DNA from: Himantopus leucocephalus
Lineage: Eukaryota; Chordata; Aves; Charadriiformes; Recurvirostridae
Assembly: GCA_003993805.1 (NCBI GenBank)
Contig: RSEF01000012.1
Coordinates: 6,949,209-7,013,208 of the forward strand
Direction: 5' to 3'
Length of the DNA stretch: 64,000 nt
Positions 25,116-38,842 of the stretch are shown here, piece by piece. The translations under genes and the position numbers were made by a program. The notes below the pieces were generated by a model. The model ran no database searches and had not been told where the DNA came from. It saw only the letters and a program-made list of their open reading frames with translations. Position 1 is the first letter of the stretch. Every line of letters starts with the position of its first letter.

Positions 25116-25951
25116 ATTATAGAATCATAGAATCATCTAAGTTGGAAGGAACCTTTAAGGTCATCGAGACCATCAACCTAACACTGCCAAACCCACCACT
25201 AAACCATGTCCCTCAGCACCACATTGACACGACTTTAAAATACCTCCAGGGACGGCGACTCCACCACTGCCCTGGGCAGCCTGCTCCAATGCTTGACAAC
25301 CCTTTGGTGAAGAAATTTTTCCTAATACCCATCCTAAACCTCCCCTGGAGCAACTTGAGACTTTTTCCTCTTGTCATATCACTTGTCACCTGGGAGAAGA
25401 GACTGACCCCCACCTGGCTACCCCCTCCTTTCAGGTAGTTGTAGAGAGTGAGAAGGTCCCCCCTCAACCTCCTTTTCTCCAGACTAAACACCCCAGCTCC
25501 CTCAGCCGCTCCTCATAAGACTTGTGCTCCAGAGCCCTCACCAGCTTCGTTGCCCTTCTCTGGACATGCTCCAGCACCTCAGTGTCTTTCTTATCATGAG
25601 GGGCCCAAAACTCACCACAGCACTCGAGGTGGGGCCTCACCAGTACCAAGTACAGGGGGACAATCACTGTCCTGCTCACCACACTGTTCCTGACACAGGC
25701 CAGGATGCTGTTGGCCTTCTTGGCCACCTGGGCACACTGCTGGCTCATATTCAGCTGGCTGTCCACCAACACCCCCAGGTCCTTTTCCGCCAGGCAGCTT
25801 TCCAGCCACTCCTCCCCAAGCCTGTAGTGCTGCGTGGGGATGGTGTGACCCAAGGGCAGGATCCAGCGCTTCGCCTTGTTGAACCCCATACCATTGGCCT
25901 CGATCCATCCATACCATATCTCGGCCCATTGATCCAGCCTGTCCTGACCCT
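25116..25951 (-). mobile_element. CR1 LINE, 5'-truncated
   Basis: The plus strand starts with the reversed CR1 tail (two copies of ATAGAATC-type octamers at 25119-25136) and then runs backward through the 3' end of the CR1 second open frame. On the minus strand the reverse-transcriptase C-terminal region is readable: [11 protein letters not shown] at about 25770, [13 protein letters not shown], then [19 protein letters not shown] and [10 protein letters not shown] near 25500. A frameshift near 25470-25490 moves the reading into a second frame that continues [13 protein letters not shown]. Only the last part of the element is kept, as usual for CR1. A 7-bp direct repeat (TATGTTT, 25109-25115 and 25952-25958) flanks it and may be a target-site duplication. 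It is inactive. CR1 is the dominant LINE of birds and other sauropsids. Confidence 0.95.
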
Positions 25952-27056
25952 TATGTTTGCAAATACCCGATGAAATGCTTGAAGAAAGTCTTATTTTGTT
26001 CACATAAACTATGTAATATATATAACTGACATACTTCTGTTTCCAAAAGACAGTTCAATCATGTTATTAAGGCTCAATTATCCAAAGCTTTAGTATCCAA
26101 TGCCATAAATTTTTTTGCTGAAGTACAAAACTGACACCAATAAAGTTCTTGAAAGGATTACCACAGTAGCAGTCATACAGTTTGGCTGTGAATGTTTTCA
26201 TGTTCATGTCTAATAAAATAGGATTAGGATGACTGATAATGAATCATGGCATTTGAAATACATTGGTGGCTGTTGATTACATCTTCAGTCTTCCAGTGTG
26301 GTTTTGGAGAAATCCATTATTATCCATATAATTTTGCAATGGCCAAGGGATGCTTTACAAACTAGTCACCTTTCCAAATTTGTTTATAACACCTTGTAAG
26401 TGCCCCAGAATGATATTTTCCATTCTGTTGAAGAGCTGTCTTACTTTTTTCACTTGCTGATGCTTATGGCAGTGATTTACTTTGTATCGGCAACCCCTGC
26501 ACTGGAGTACTGCAGAAGAACAGCAAAGGTCTTTTGCTACTGAGTCAACGGTATAAATTTGAGCTCTGCAGTAAACTTGGCCTGCGAGTCATACCCAGGC
26601 AAGTCCAATGCTTATGAGCACAGGACTATTAGGTCTGGGAGTCCAGGTTGCCAGATACATGCCTGGCGGCATTAGTTCCTTGCATTAAAGTAGCTACAAA
26701 ACCTGTTGTCTCTTAGTCAAGTTAACCTGGTGGACCACATAGGTGCTTGACCCTGATCAATAACATTATCTCTCCGAGTTTAACAATGCATGGTTAACTT
26801 TTCAGCTACTACAATTCTATTATATTTTGTAGCACAAACAGAAGTCTTTGGTATTTTCAAAGTGAAAATGCTTCATGTTTTGCGTTTGGTTTTTTTTGGA
26901 AGCTTTTGCTTCATAGAGGAAGATAAGAACATAATGTAATAGGTATGATGCAAAATACATGGTCTGGGCAACTTTCTCACCTGAAATGTGCCAATCAGAA
27001 CACATTCTTGATAACGTATCCAGGACAGATGGATATCTTATTAAGATCAGGACATC
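25952..27056. other. AT-rich stretch without gene
   Basis: No supported frame, repeat or RNA gene is seen between the two CR1 copies. Composition is AT-rich with no CpG cluster. Confidence 0.5.
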
Positions 27057-27148
27057 GAATCATAGAATGGTTTAGGATGGAAAGGACCTTGAAGATCATC
27101 CAGTTCCAACCCCCCTACCCTGGCCAGGGACACCTCCCACTAGACAAA
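27057..27148 (-). mobile_element. CR1 3'-end fragment
   Basis: The plus strand carries the reversed CR1 terminus: AATCATAGAATGG, then the conserved AAGGACCTTGAAGATCATCC block and the CCCTGGCCAGGGACACC block. About 90 bases are recognisable, so this is a severely truncated copy. It differs from the 25-kb copy and probably represents another CR1 subfamily. Confidence 0.9.
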
Positions 27149-29613
27149 AAGTCTACAGCAAAGGACTTGTTCATTTGCATTGAGGATTGTAAGTACCCCC
27201 GTGGCAGTATTCTCCCAACCTTCTCCAAATTACTTAGACCATAAAGAGATTGGGGAGTAGAGTTCTACTCGGCAAGCTTGAAACTGGCCTTGTCAACTTG
27301 TGCGCTTCAGCACCATTGCCAGGAGAAGCAGGGCTTGTAGTGCACCAGGGAGAGCAGCTGAAGCCAGAATATCACTACAATCTGGTGTACGACCCTTGCA
27401 AGCAAATTAGCTACAGCAACTGGTGTCTGAAGTCAATCTCCTACAAGTATCCGAAGATTTGACAGTATCTATCTGAATTTCAAGAAGTGGGGAAGAAAAC
27501 TTTCATTTTCTATTTGCAGGAGCTGGATTTAGTCAGCTCTATTTAGCAAAAAACTGATGGAAAACACTGAGTTGAAATGTCATTTCTGAACTGACTGCTC
27601 TCCTGTGAGACTCCCGTTCAGGGTAACTGTGCTTTCATTTTATTTTTTTTTCCAATTTCATTAGCTATCTCTTAATTGCAAACACTGAGCCAAATTTATG
27701 AGGCTGAACAGAGCTGTGCTGTTTGCATCAGTGCTCGAGAGCAGTATCCACCTCAGACCTCACGTAACAGTAATAACAGTTGCTAAGAGATCTCAAAGGG
27801 AAAACACCCTTTTGATTGCAGCGGGGGCTGTGGGGAAGCTGGTGGGCAGATGAAGAAGGCTGAGAAGGAAACACATTGAAGATGATATGGCTATGAAAAA
27901 GAGGTTCCCATTCCTTTAGCACATTCGGATTTTCAATCATATCTGACTTTATTTGTAGGAAGCTGAAGAGCTCCACACCCTGTTATAAATATGGACATGA
28001 AACTCCCAGTGACATTGCATCAGAAGACGTTTGTCAACAGAAACAGAAGCCTTTCCTAAGGACAAGGGAAACCGGAGTATAGTACAAAAGAATGGCTGCA
28101 GACCAGAAAGAGAATGCTAGAGCATGGGAGAGGTGGGCTGTCATGCTACTACGTCAAACTGCTGTCCTTAGGAACGTAATTCCTAGCATTGTGATTCCCC
28201 CCTCTGTTAAACCAGTTCTGTTATCAAGGAATAAAAAAATATATATCAACTTCTTTTTTTCTTTTGTTTGTTCTGGCTCTTGCACTTCCATGCCAGTGCC
28301 TGTCTCCTGTGTTAAACACGCTGCTCCTCCCTGCCCAGCAACGCTCTTTGTTGCCACCTTTTCACCTGCTGCTGGCACTTGTGCTAATAATACTGGCGCT
28401 AATGGAATCACACTCCAAACAAAGCAAGGGCAACACTCTGACACCCCTACCTAGTTCTTAAACAGACAAACTCCCACCAGGTCTGGGAACATGCAGATTA
28501 CCAGCAGCACGGTGCCAATGGCAGCAGGGGGAAACACCCTCGATTTGCCCTGGTAGCCCAGGGAAGGAGGAGTGAGGCCAATACCAGCAGCGTCCCACCG
28601 GAGAAACGTCTGGATAACCACAGGGCCTGACTGGGTTTACACACAAACTGCGTCCCACAGTCCAACTGAGGACGTTTTCTGTCATAAAGTAGGAAGGAAG
28701 TGGGTAAATAGAACAAAACAAGGGGTGCAATCCAGCTGGCTCGCATTCCCTTGCAGCTCTGGGACTGATTTTGCATAGGGCTTAGAGAAAAGTTTGCTGC
28801 CGTTCAGCTTCTCCATCTGTAAGCCGGGTATAGTGATATTCATCTCTGTTTGTGGAAGAGTTGAGGGGCATAGTTTCATAATCTGCACTGGAATTTTCAC
28901 AAAAGGGCTATTAGTACGTCAGCTACAATATTCCATTTACGTCGGGTTGTGAAGGGAGATACAGAAAAAATCCAAAGAAGTGTTAATCAAGTGCTAATCT
29001 TGCTACTAATTATTTTAACTGCCTACATTTGGAATTTCTGTATATGTTTCTTTTACTTTCCTTCTCTAAATGGGAGTAAAATGTACAAAAGGGCAGGTAT
29101 TTCCTTCTTTCTGGTCCTACTCCACCTATTTATTGGGCCATACTACATGCCTGGGAGTTTCATAATGGGAATTGGAAATGGAATTGAAGAAAAGGAAATT
29201 GCTACAAATGAAGCAATTTCCTGGGTGTAAACAGCGCCTGCAATTTTGAAGAACAGATTTAACACGAAAACATATTTTGTTCTGTCAAACGGGTGTGATG
29301 ATTTCTTGTTCGATACTATTTAGCTGCAAACACTAACAAATAACCTCATTATGACTGCTGATGACACAAAAGACCAAGAGCTGAACACTGAAGTCCTAAT
29401 TTGGGCAAACCTCCAGAAGTTCAATGATACTTTTGTCTAAGTAATTACATTAGGATCTGGTCTTGGCAGATTCCAACCCTAATGGGTAACAATAAACGCT
29501 GGATTAAGTTTTCAAAAATTTGCTAACTTGCTTTAAAAAAATAAACTGAGACTGTAGGAGCTAAATCCCATTGACTTCCACCAAAAGTAAAACTTAGCGT
29601 GTAGTGCAGACAC

Positions 29614-29693
29614 CTGAGTCTCTGCACTAAGTATTTCCCAGGATCCCAAATGCCTGACTGGAATAGGCACTGGGCATCCGCCTCATCCAGCTT
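29614..29693 (-). CDS. Weak candidate exon (phase 0-2)
   Basis: Minus strand. Acceptor GACTTTCACAG without a real pyrimidine tract, donor GACTCAG|GTGTCT. The phase 0-2 frame begins KLDEADAQCLFQSGIWDPG and lies in a 114-codon open frame. It looks coding by residue mix only, and could equally be part of an old repeat. Not recognised. Confidence 0.15.
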
Positions 29694-32600
29694 CTGTGAA
29701 AGTCCCGCTCTGTCTGCATCATCTTTTAAGACAGACTGATTGTGGTCTTTAGGCCACCGGCACCGTCTGGCTGCAGCAATGCCCTCCAAGAGCTCCTGTT
29801 CCCACTGGAGTTTCAGAAAGCATTGAAGAATGCTGCCTCCTGGTGAGCGGCAGGCCACACGTGCCATTCATTGAGTCTCCAGTTACCCAAATCCCATTGA
29901 AAATTCCTTCCCCAGTTCTTTTGGAAATAGCAATTTAAACTTCTACTCATTTAAACCTCTTTAATAATTTCCTTCCTGTTTATTTCAGCATTGAGGGATG
30001 GACGTTGAGAATTGGTCTTTGTATCTGTGAGTGGCTTTGAATGCAAAAGATTCAGGGAATTAGTCAAAATTAAAAGAGACTGCTTGAAGTTGCTGGATGA
30101 ACTAATACTTTCTAAACGTCTTAGTAGGTAACCCCACTGACCAGCCTACACACAGATGTGTTGATAGTTACATCGGTTTGAACAGTTAGGGCTGATTTCA
30201 GTCTTCTGAGAAGCCCACTGAAGTCACCTAGCTGCACGAAGAATGAATTCGGTGGTGTTTACTTTTTGCATATTCTACAACTGAAAAGAGTAGGAGCCCT
30301 ACATCTGCAAACGCTGTCTCCCGCCAGGACGCATAATTCTTTTTTTGGAAACCCTTTGAAGACTTTGGATCAAATTTAAAGGTATTAAATTCCATTTTAG
30401 CCTTTGCTCTTCCTAATCATGCGGCCTAGTAGATGTGTACAACACAGGCATAAAATATCAATGTCAAAAAACATCAGAGAACATATCTGCTGCAATGTGT
30501 GAAATGAATTTCACCACCACAGACTGATGTATCACTGAGGCGTAACGTTTAGTTAGTTGTCTATCACAGCAGCAAAAGTAAATTATACTTCAGCAATCCT
30601 GGATGTACTAGAGGTAAGAAAAATCATTCATCCAGGAATAATCAACTTCTGGAAATCATTCACAGCTGCTATAACTGAGCACAATGCACCAGCAATTAGT
30701 TGTGCATCATTGCTTTCAAATTGCACAAAGCTGGCTGCAGTGGGGGTGGTGAACATTTGTTAAACTAGGTTTTATATGAAATAAGAGATCACCTGGAGGA
30801 GGAATTTTACCGGAATTTACATTTCAGGTCATATCTGGGAATTTACATTTCAGTTGTAGAATGTCTCCACTTGGCTTTCACAACTAATGATGTCATAGAT
30901 GAAAGATACTGGGTATCTTATAGAGCCCCGCTGGAGAGATACAATGAATAATTCAACATTTGCAGACCAGCTCCTACTCTTATTTGTACAGGGATTAATA
31001 AGAAGTGATTCCACTGAAACCCGAAGAAAATTTTATGCCGGTGTGAGTGATATCAGAATGAGGGAAACAGCCGGCACCCATGGTTTTACTGCCTTCGCAG
31101 TCGGTGTCAGGCCCAGACTCAGTCCACCCAGGTTAAATGAAATACCTAAGCTTTAAAGCTATCTTTTACAGTCTGTGAAGAGAGGCACTTTGAGAGGGAA
31201 AAGGACTGCAAACCATACAGAAGATTAAGGCAGCTAAACTCCTAGCTCAAGAATCTCACTGAAGCATTTGATGATAGACCAGATTAATTCATTGCATACA
31301 CAGTAAAGACAATGAAAACAGAGATCTGAACAGCAATGAAGTGTCTGCATTTGGATGAAGTACAAATGAGAGCACTATTCTTTTTTATGACCATTTTGCA
31401 ATAGCAGGAGGGAACAAGCCTAGATGGATTTTGTAATAGGCTTCTACGTACTCCTAGGGGGAAAAAAAAAAAAAACCAAAGAAACAAACAAACAAATCCA
31501 TGAAGAAGTAGATATTAAAGGCCCAGTTACAGTCTCATAAAATGTTGTTGGATTGTACCAAGTGTCGCCATTTGGCACTGGGCAAAGAGTGTACACAAAC
31601 TCCATGCTCAGATGCACATGTCAGTCTTTACTGCCTAACCCAGGAACCGCAGTGTTCTCCTACTATATTTGGCCTCAGTCCCATAGAAAAGTTTCCAGTT
31701 GATGCCCTCTCCATGCTTTCCCCGTCAGATTTGTCTCATGAGTTTAATGAAGAACTAAGAATCAGAATTAATTGTCAATTATTTTCTATTGTAAAATTGG
31801 AAGCCTCTTGGAAATACGTCTACACAAGTAACATAAAGACACACATTACAGGTTTTTAACACAACTCAAATGTGAGGTAATCATAACAATTGCCTTTTTT
31901 TTTTTAACTAAGTCAAAATATGGACAAAATTATTATAAATGTCAAATGGCAACATTTGCTGCTCAAACCTTGGAGCACAGCTTCAACATTTGGATTTCTG
32001 ACTCCAGTGAAATCAATAAGAGCACCAATTACAGCAGACAGTAATCTTGGGGAATATACAATGGCCAAAATTAACTCTGAGTAGGAAACGACTATAAGAG
32101 GATAATCCTTAAACACAGCAAAATAAGGAAGCTTGAGGAAGAATAGCTCTTTCCACATGACCAGAAAAGAATAAAAAACAGCATGTCATGCAGAATTCGA
32201 AAGCTAGGAGAAAGATTTCTTTTCTGGAGACCCTCTTTTCTGGCATTTTTTTCTGATAAACAGAGACAGCAGTTCACAAGAAAAATGAAAATTTACATGA
32301 AGTATATCACAAAGCCTCAGCTATAACATATCACTGTGGGCAGAGTTATTGGTAGTTGCTGGGTTCACACAGGCTCAAAAAGAAGCTTTAAGGTGCTTTA
32401 CATCGTATTTCCTGCTCTGGTTCTGTGCCATGATTTGCGAAGACTGAAGTGTGGCAATAAACTTCTGATGGAACTTAAACAAGAAGTAAATGATCTCTAT
32501 ATAAAAACAAAGGTTGATACAAAACTAGTTTCTATTCAACAGCTGAGAAAGAAAAAATAAAGTACGTGGTCACTCGCCCAGCCTCAAGTGATTCGTGGCT

Positions 32601-35576
32601 CAAGGCTTACTTCCTCTACACTCATCTTCTCTCTATAACTTTCCTCTTACAGTCTCCTCCTATTCTTGTCTTCACCGCTTTTTCTATCCTAGTACCCATC
32701 CTAGAGACAACCTCCCCAGTCTTGAAGCCTCAGATGATTTCTGATTTTTCCTTTAAATCCTTCCTTCAAACACCTTTCTTCCCTGAAGCTATCTAAGAAT
32801 GCTTTACTGTAACTCCCGCAACCACACTGAAATGATTCTCATCCTTAGGCTGCTGGTTTGTATGGTGCTTGTACGAACAGCCTATTCTTTTTTTCATAGG
32901 AAATTCTTCAGCAGTCTCTGTATCCCTTTATGCTGCTGTGCAGGAGCTATTTCATTGACACTGTACAAAGTGAGTAATACATCTGAGTAAAGTGAATAAT
33001 ACATCTGGGTAAGTTAATAGAAAAGCCCCAAATTACAGCAGACCATTCAGTAAAAGCAATAATAAGGAGCAATAAATATCATTATCATTTACAATTAGAA
33101 TATATATACTGTCCACCAGTCTGGCAGTTCAAAAGCGAGTTCAGAACTACATCAGTAGGCTGTTTTCTTTTGAATAATTAGCTTTATAAGAGAACGTTGA
33201 TCAAAGGCATTGGTAGCGAGTTTAGTGAAGTGTTCATCATGTACAAAGTACCTGGAAAATTGCTCAGACCTGAACTCAGCTCAGCCAAAATAAGGTAAAC
33301 CATAAATAATCAGGGTTAAAGATGAACTGTCAGATCTGAACAAAGGAATTCCACAGACAGGAAAGCATGGCTACAGTCTCGGCAGCAACGAATGGTTTTT
33401 AATGAGGATCCCTTGCGGGACCTCAGAACTTCACCATCAAAATAGTTGGATCATATGTGCTCCGAACAGCTGCTTACCTCTTGGCTCCAGCGAATAGTAG
33501 ATGTGCCGTAGAAAACAAAGCCGATCGTGCTACTTCTTCAAACAGCAAAATAATTTTCAAGGGAGGGAGAGCAGGTCACCCGTGTGAAAGCTGCCCGGTG
33601 CCACAAGAAACCTACAATGACAGAAACGCAAAGTTCCTTGATGACGTCTAGTTTAATGAAAAGATTGTGAAATATTTGAGTTAGGGGGAAGAGTTCATAA
33701 TATTTTGTGAACGGAGAAAACAATTCGGGCTTTCTGGAAGAAGTTCTTTTCTGCTCATCCTGATAAAACATGGGGCAAGGTCTTATCTGTTGTTCAGGGC
33801 TGCCCAAACAGCTTACTGTAGAAACTGAAGTTTAGTAAACAGTTGGATTCTATACTTTTCGCATGTTTACAGCTAGCTAATGAAAGGTTCCCCTAAAGTG
33901 AGTGAAAACATTAATATTTCTCCTATGAAATCTCCTATATTTGTGAAAAGCCTGTCACAGTAAGCCTTTCTGTTCTCCAGAATTGCTGGCAAAAGATCCA
34001 TTGAGGACAATTTGTGATACCGCTTCATACTACGCAGACACGTTTGGTAAGGAAGTAGACTGGAAGCACTAATTCATTTAAGTGAGCGCCTGTCAGAGGT
34101 CAGTGATTTTTGACCCTCACCCATGGACTGAAGTAAAGAAATTGTATCCCCCTGCCAAACCTTAAAGTCGCTCTGACTCGTATGCAGTACTGCATAGTTT
34201 TAACCCTGTAGAACAGTTTAGTTTATTATATGTAACAGCTTATAGCCTATATTGCTTGTACTCCTAATTAGAGATAACTAGTTTTCCAAGTACATTAGGC
34301 ACATTTTTTCCAATATAGAAACAAACTCAAAATTTCAAGTAACTCAACGTGCACCTGCTGAACTCACTGCAAGGTTATTAACTTCTTATTCCTTTTTCTG
34401 GGGATCAGGGAGGGAACCACATGCGACAACATCAAAAACATTCTCTACCAAATGGTTGTTTTAGTGATATAATCAATAAAAGTAAATTAAAGGAGGACAA
34501 ACGAGATGCTGCTTGAATTAGTTTCTAGTCCCTAGGAACAGTTCAAGTAACTCCTATCGCCTTCCCCCTTCCGGCAATGGAGCAAATGGCAGCATTAGTC
34601 CTCTTGCTCTTTTAATGCCACCATCAACCTATCGGCTAGCAGTTGTCACTAAGAAAAACTTACACTTTCTCATTCCTTGTTGAAGTTCACATTCAAGACA
34701 AAACTCCAAGGAACTGAATTTGACCTTGAACCGATTCCAAAAATTTGGCTTGTGCACTCCCAGTTGAAAGAAAAATCAGGGATCCTGGCTCAAGGGTGAA
34801 ATGGAAGCCTTGTTTGAACTATAAAATTAGTGCAGTTTGAGAAAAATGACTGTAGAGTACGGGAACATAAATTAAAGGTAAATCATGAAAACAATGAAGT
34901 TTTTTTTAAAAAAATAAAATCACTTTCCGTTAAAAGTCAATTATTTTGCTAGAAGGTCAAATATATTTTCAGTAATAACACTGTTCACTAGTAGACCATG
35001 AAGACCTGTACGCGTCTGAAATATGTAGATCTTTTAATATGCACAACAGAAACTGAACGTTGGAACAGTGTCAAACAGTCTCTGCAAAATTACAATGCAA
35101 GTCGGACCACATGAAGTAATCAAAGTCTCGGTTTATTAAAATGTGTTATTTATGACTTACAGAAAATATTTCTTGTCTGTGAAAGAGAAATGACTGAAGA
35201 ATTAACCCTTTTAATATTAAAGAGGTTTCTTTTTTCCATTAAACTTACAAATACTGAATTTTATTCATGAAGCAGGCAAAACAGAGATGCCAAGTCTCCC
35301 ACATTATCATCCACTGGATTCATTCTCCAGCCAATAAATCTTTTTGATTCGCATGTTCTTTTTACAGAATCACAATGCCTTACCCTGCTGGGTAGGGTTG
35401 CTGCCATCCTCTACGTAAAGGCTGCCGCGGCTGCTGGCACCGTACCATAACTACAACTAAGCAAACAGTGATTTGAAAGGTTGCTTTAAAATGGTTAATG
35501 GTTGTCTTAGACCAATGGTTGTCGAGCTATGTTGTCAAAAGGAAGATAAAATAGATAGGGCCCTCCTTTCTTGGAG

Positions 35577-35594
35577 AAAAAAAAAAAAAAAAAA
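35577..35594. repeat. Poly(A) run
   Basis: Eighteen As on the plus strand followed by a G and six more As. No element with this as its tail was recognised upstream. Confidence 0.9.
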
Positions 35595-38500
35595 GAAAAA
35601 ATGAGTCTGTGCTGGGTGTNATTTTATGGCCGAGTCTTTCTGTTCACGACTACATCTTAGCCAGAAGATTTAAGGACCAGTGTAACACTCCCTGCCCCTG
35701 ATGCTCCCTACGTTTGGTCAGATGGATTCGTCTCATATGACTTGAGAAACTCGTGGCCAAACTCTGTCCCCACAAACACATACAGCCTGCACCAGCTGCT
35801 AGGGCAGCTTCCTATTCCAGCCTGAAGGCAGAATTGGGCTTTCTAGATATACCCCTTAGTCTTCCGCGGCTGCTTGATTAAAACAGACGGGAGAAACTGA
35901 GGAAGAAGTCAGTCATTGCTGGATATGGCTCTGCTGCCACGGGCTCTAATCCTCGAGGGAGCCTCAGGTTATCATTACTGCATGGCAGCGATGCCCGAGT
36001 CAGGGAAGACATTTGCTCCCCTCATACACTCTCACCTCCTTTATTTCAGTTTTGAAGCATAATAGTTTTTAAAATTCTTAGATTTTGATGTGGAATGTTA
36101 ATATTTTATACGTACGTTGGAATCTTTGCCCTTTTCAGGCAATTTTATGCTTTGTCTCTTACTCCAACTTCAGCTTTTCAGCAAAAGTTGAAAAAAATAC
36201 ATTTTTGCATAAAAAGAAATGTAGAAAAATCATATTTTGACTTAAACATAATTCACAGTGCAAATCATTACAGTTAATCATTTCCTAGAGTTTCCTAGTT
36301 AGGACCGCTTGGCTCAGTATCTCCTGACTAGCTCAGGTGACAACCCGGTGACAACTGCATTAATATGATCAGCAAGTCCCAAATCCACCCAGAACAAACG
36401 TGGAAGATGCAGGAGATATCCACTGCTCTCTGCATTTGTGTACTAAATATACTGCTGTCAAAGGAATAACCCTGAATAACCTAACGAGTCTCGAAGGAAG
36501 TGTTAACTTGTTACGTTTCATTAAGACGGCAATTATAAACAACTGTTCTGTTGCTGCCCATGTTAACTAAATATGTATTTGAAAAGGGAAAGGCTGGTTT
36601 CAGGCAGGGGGAAAAAAGCCACATCAACAGGCTTTACTAGTCTTCGCACAGCAGCATCAATCTGGCAACGCCAACGATAAACAAACAAGCCAGCATCTGG
36701 CCAGTTGTACATGATTTTACAAAGTGTCTTAAGTCAGACTTCATACTCAACTAGTGTGGTTATATTAAAGGGTTACATAAATATACAATTAGTCAAAGAA
36801 TTAGCCTTCGTCTAGTGATTTTTTTTGTTAGAATACAGGAAAATGCCTTTAACAAATAACAATTACTTGCACTGTATCTGTTCAGTGAGACTTTGTTGGG
36901 TTTTTTTTTTTAAAGTCACAATATTGAAATGACAGTGGGTTTAACACTTTCCAAATGCTTTTAAGTCTGAATACTTCAGACCTGAAGTAAGTCTTCCCTT
37001 AGGGATTTAATGTATTTAATTATCTCTGAAGTTTTATCCATCATAATAGCTAAGTGAAATCATTGCTCTTGTATAGAACAAAGGGGAGCCAAACATATAA
37101 ATCAATATTTGATTTTTTAAAGTTATTTACTGGAGTAACGCATGACAGACACTGAAAGAGTAAAAGAATTCCCAATAATTATTTTTCTACAAAAAAATGA
37201 ACAAAAGGCTATTTTAAAACAGCAAAATTCAAGGCTAATTACTCCAGAGAGATGGAAATGTACTCAGCAGAGTGGTGGGAGAGACAGAAAGATGAACAAT
37301 GGAGACTTTTAATTACTTTTGCATTAATTCCAACCACAGGTTCAGGTAGGACTTGACTGATTGCTGCTTATATGATCATGAAGTTGCCTCAAGTCACAGA
37401 AGACTTTCACAAGAGGCCAGGATAGCTAAACCATTTTGTGGGTATCGTTCCACTAGGAACTTACTTCTTTTCTTTGTGGTCACATACTAATTCAATCTCT
37501 GGAGTTCTGAAAGGGCACAGGGAGATCAACTGTTTTGCACTTCTGCTCCTTTAACCCGTCATAGCCTTCCATCACCAGGATGCACAAAACTATAGATCCC
37601 AATCAGAGTCTGAAACTACATTTAGAATCAGTTCCTGCCTTTTACCAAAAGTGAGATTTTTCTTATTATTTTCCCCTGTCCGTATAAGGGAAAAAGGATA
37701 GAGGAAGNGTGGTCAGAAGCCACCCTTGTGTGGCCTAGTCCTATGCTCTCTACCTCCTGCTCTCCTATCCAAAACTCCGATCTCTCTCCAAGTCCAAGAT
37801 CCCAGCCCAAGTTTCTGTATCTTCTGCTTTTCCAGCCACGCTCGTCCACATCGTGCAGGGTGCACATACACCCAGGGCCTCATTATCCATGGACTCAATG
37901 GCCTGAAGGTCATGAAACTTGTAGCCTTTACCTGTGATCTGTGTGTATGATCTCCCTTGCTTCAAAAGGCAAATAGCCCAGCTGCAGCTTGCTTCCCCTC
38001 TCCCATGATAAACAACCTGCGTGTCTCTGTCCTCCTGTCCACCTTATGAGACTTCTTGTTGACCCCCTGACCGCCCTACGGCCTGACGTGGCCTGTCACC
38101 TCCTGACACATCAGATAAGATCAAATGAGAGAGGGCCGGGGCGTGCCAAGCTGCAACTTGCTATCTGTAATTTGGCCACCTCTTCCTGACATATATATAA
38201 TACGTGCAAGGATAGCTTAATTCAGCCAGTGTATATTTTGCATTCCAATTTAGCATACAAACACTGTATCACATCCCATTACACTGTACACTGTACACTT
38301 GTGTAACATTTGAATGTAAATTGTGAACTGTAAATCCATATGGTATTTAGGGGATTACATAAAGGTTGCAGAACACATCAATTTACTTATTACTTATATT
38401 CCTAAACTTTGTTTTACATTACATATATTTCCTATCATATTACTAAATACACAATATAAAGGGATATAATCTGAATCATTTCCCAACCAGGCATAAAAAA

Positions 38501-38694
38501 ATGATTTATTCTCAAGTCCATTAATCAATGCTTTGCCTCTTGGCATTAATTCCTCATGCCCCGCACGGAGCTGTGGCTCTCAGAGCTAGCTGTCACCAGC
38601 TGCCGGCTGTACTGCCACCGAGGCTGAGAGCCGGAGACAAAACTATTGTATCAGCATTACCGTGCTGACACACCATCATTGGAGTCAATACTGG

Positions 38695-38794
38695 NNNNNN
38701 NNNNNNNNNNNNNNNNNNNNNNNNNNNNNNNNNNNNNNNNNNNNNNNNNNNNNNNNNNNNNNNNNNNNNNNNNNNNNNNNNNNNNNNNNNNNNN
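38695..38794. other. Assembly gap of 100 N
   Basis: Exactly 100 Ns. The right edge is CR1 sequence, so the gap probably swallowed part of a CR1 copy. Confidence 0.98.
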
Positions 38795-38842
38795 CAAGTC
38801 CCTCAGCCTTTCCTCATAAGAAAGATGCTCCAGTCCAGAGCT
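38795..38842 (-). mobile_element. CR1 fragment at gap edge
   Basis: Right after the gap the minus strand translates to GLEHLSYEERLRDL, the conserved CR1 motif also seen in the 25-kb copy. The CR1 tail that should lie to its left is missing into the gap. Confidence 0.85.

Larger units (their letters stand above)
27149..38694. other. Long AT-rich interval, no supported gene
   Basis: I found no recognisable gene, RNA or element here apart from simple repeats. A few frames look protein-like by composition, for example plus 28949-29230 (two hydrophobic stretches) and minus 29614-29693 (phase 0-2, starting KLDEADAQCLFQSG, weak acceptor), but none has good support on both ends. Single Ns are at 35620 and 37708. 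A run of 18 As occupies 35577-35594. Confidence 0.45.

Noticed and set aside
28949..29230. Plus-strand 93-codon frame with two hydrophobic stretches
   Set aside because: AT-rich DNA readily gives Phe/Leu/Ile runs. No splice sites, no recognised membrane-protein motif.
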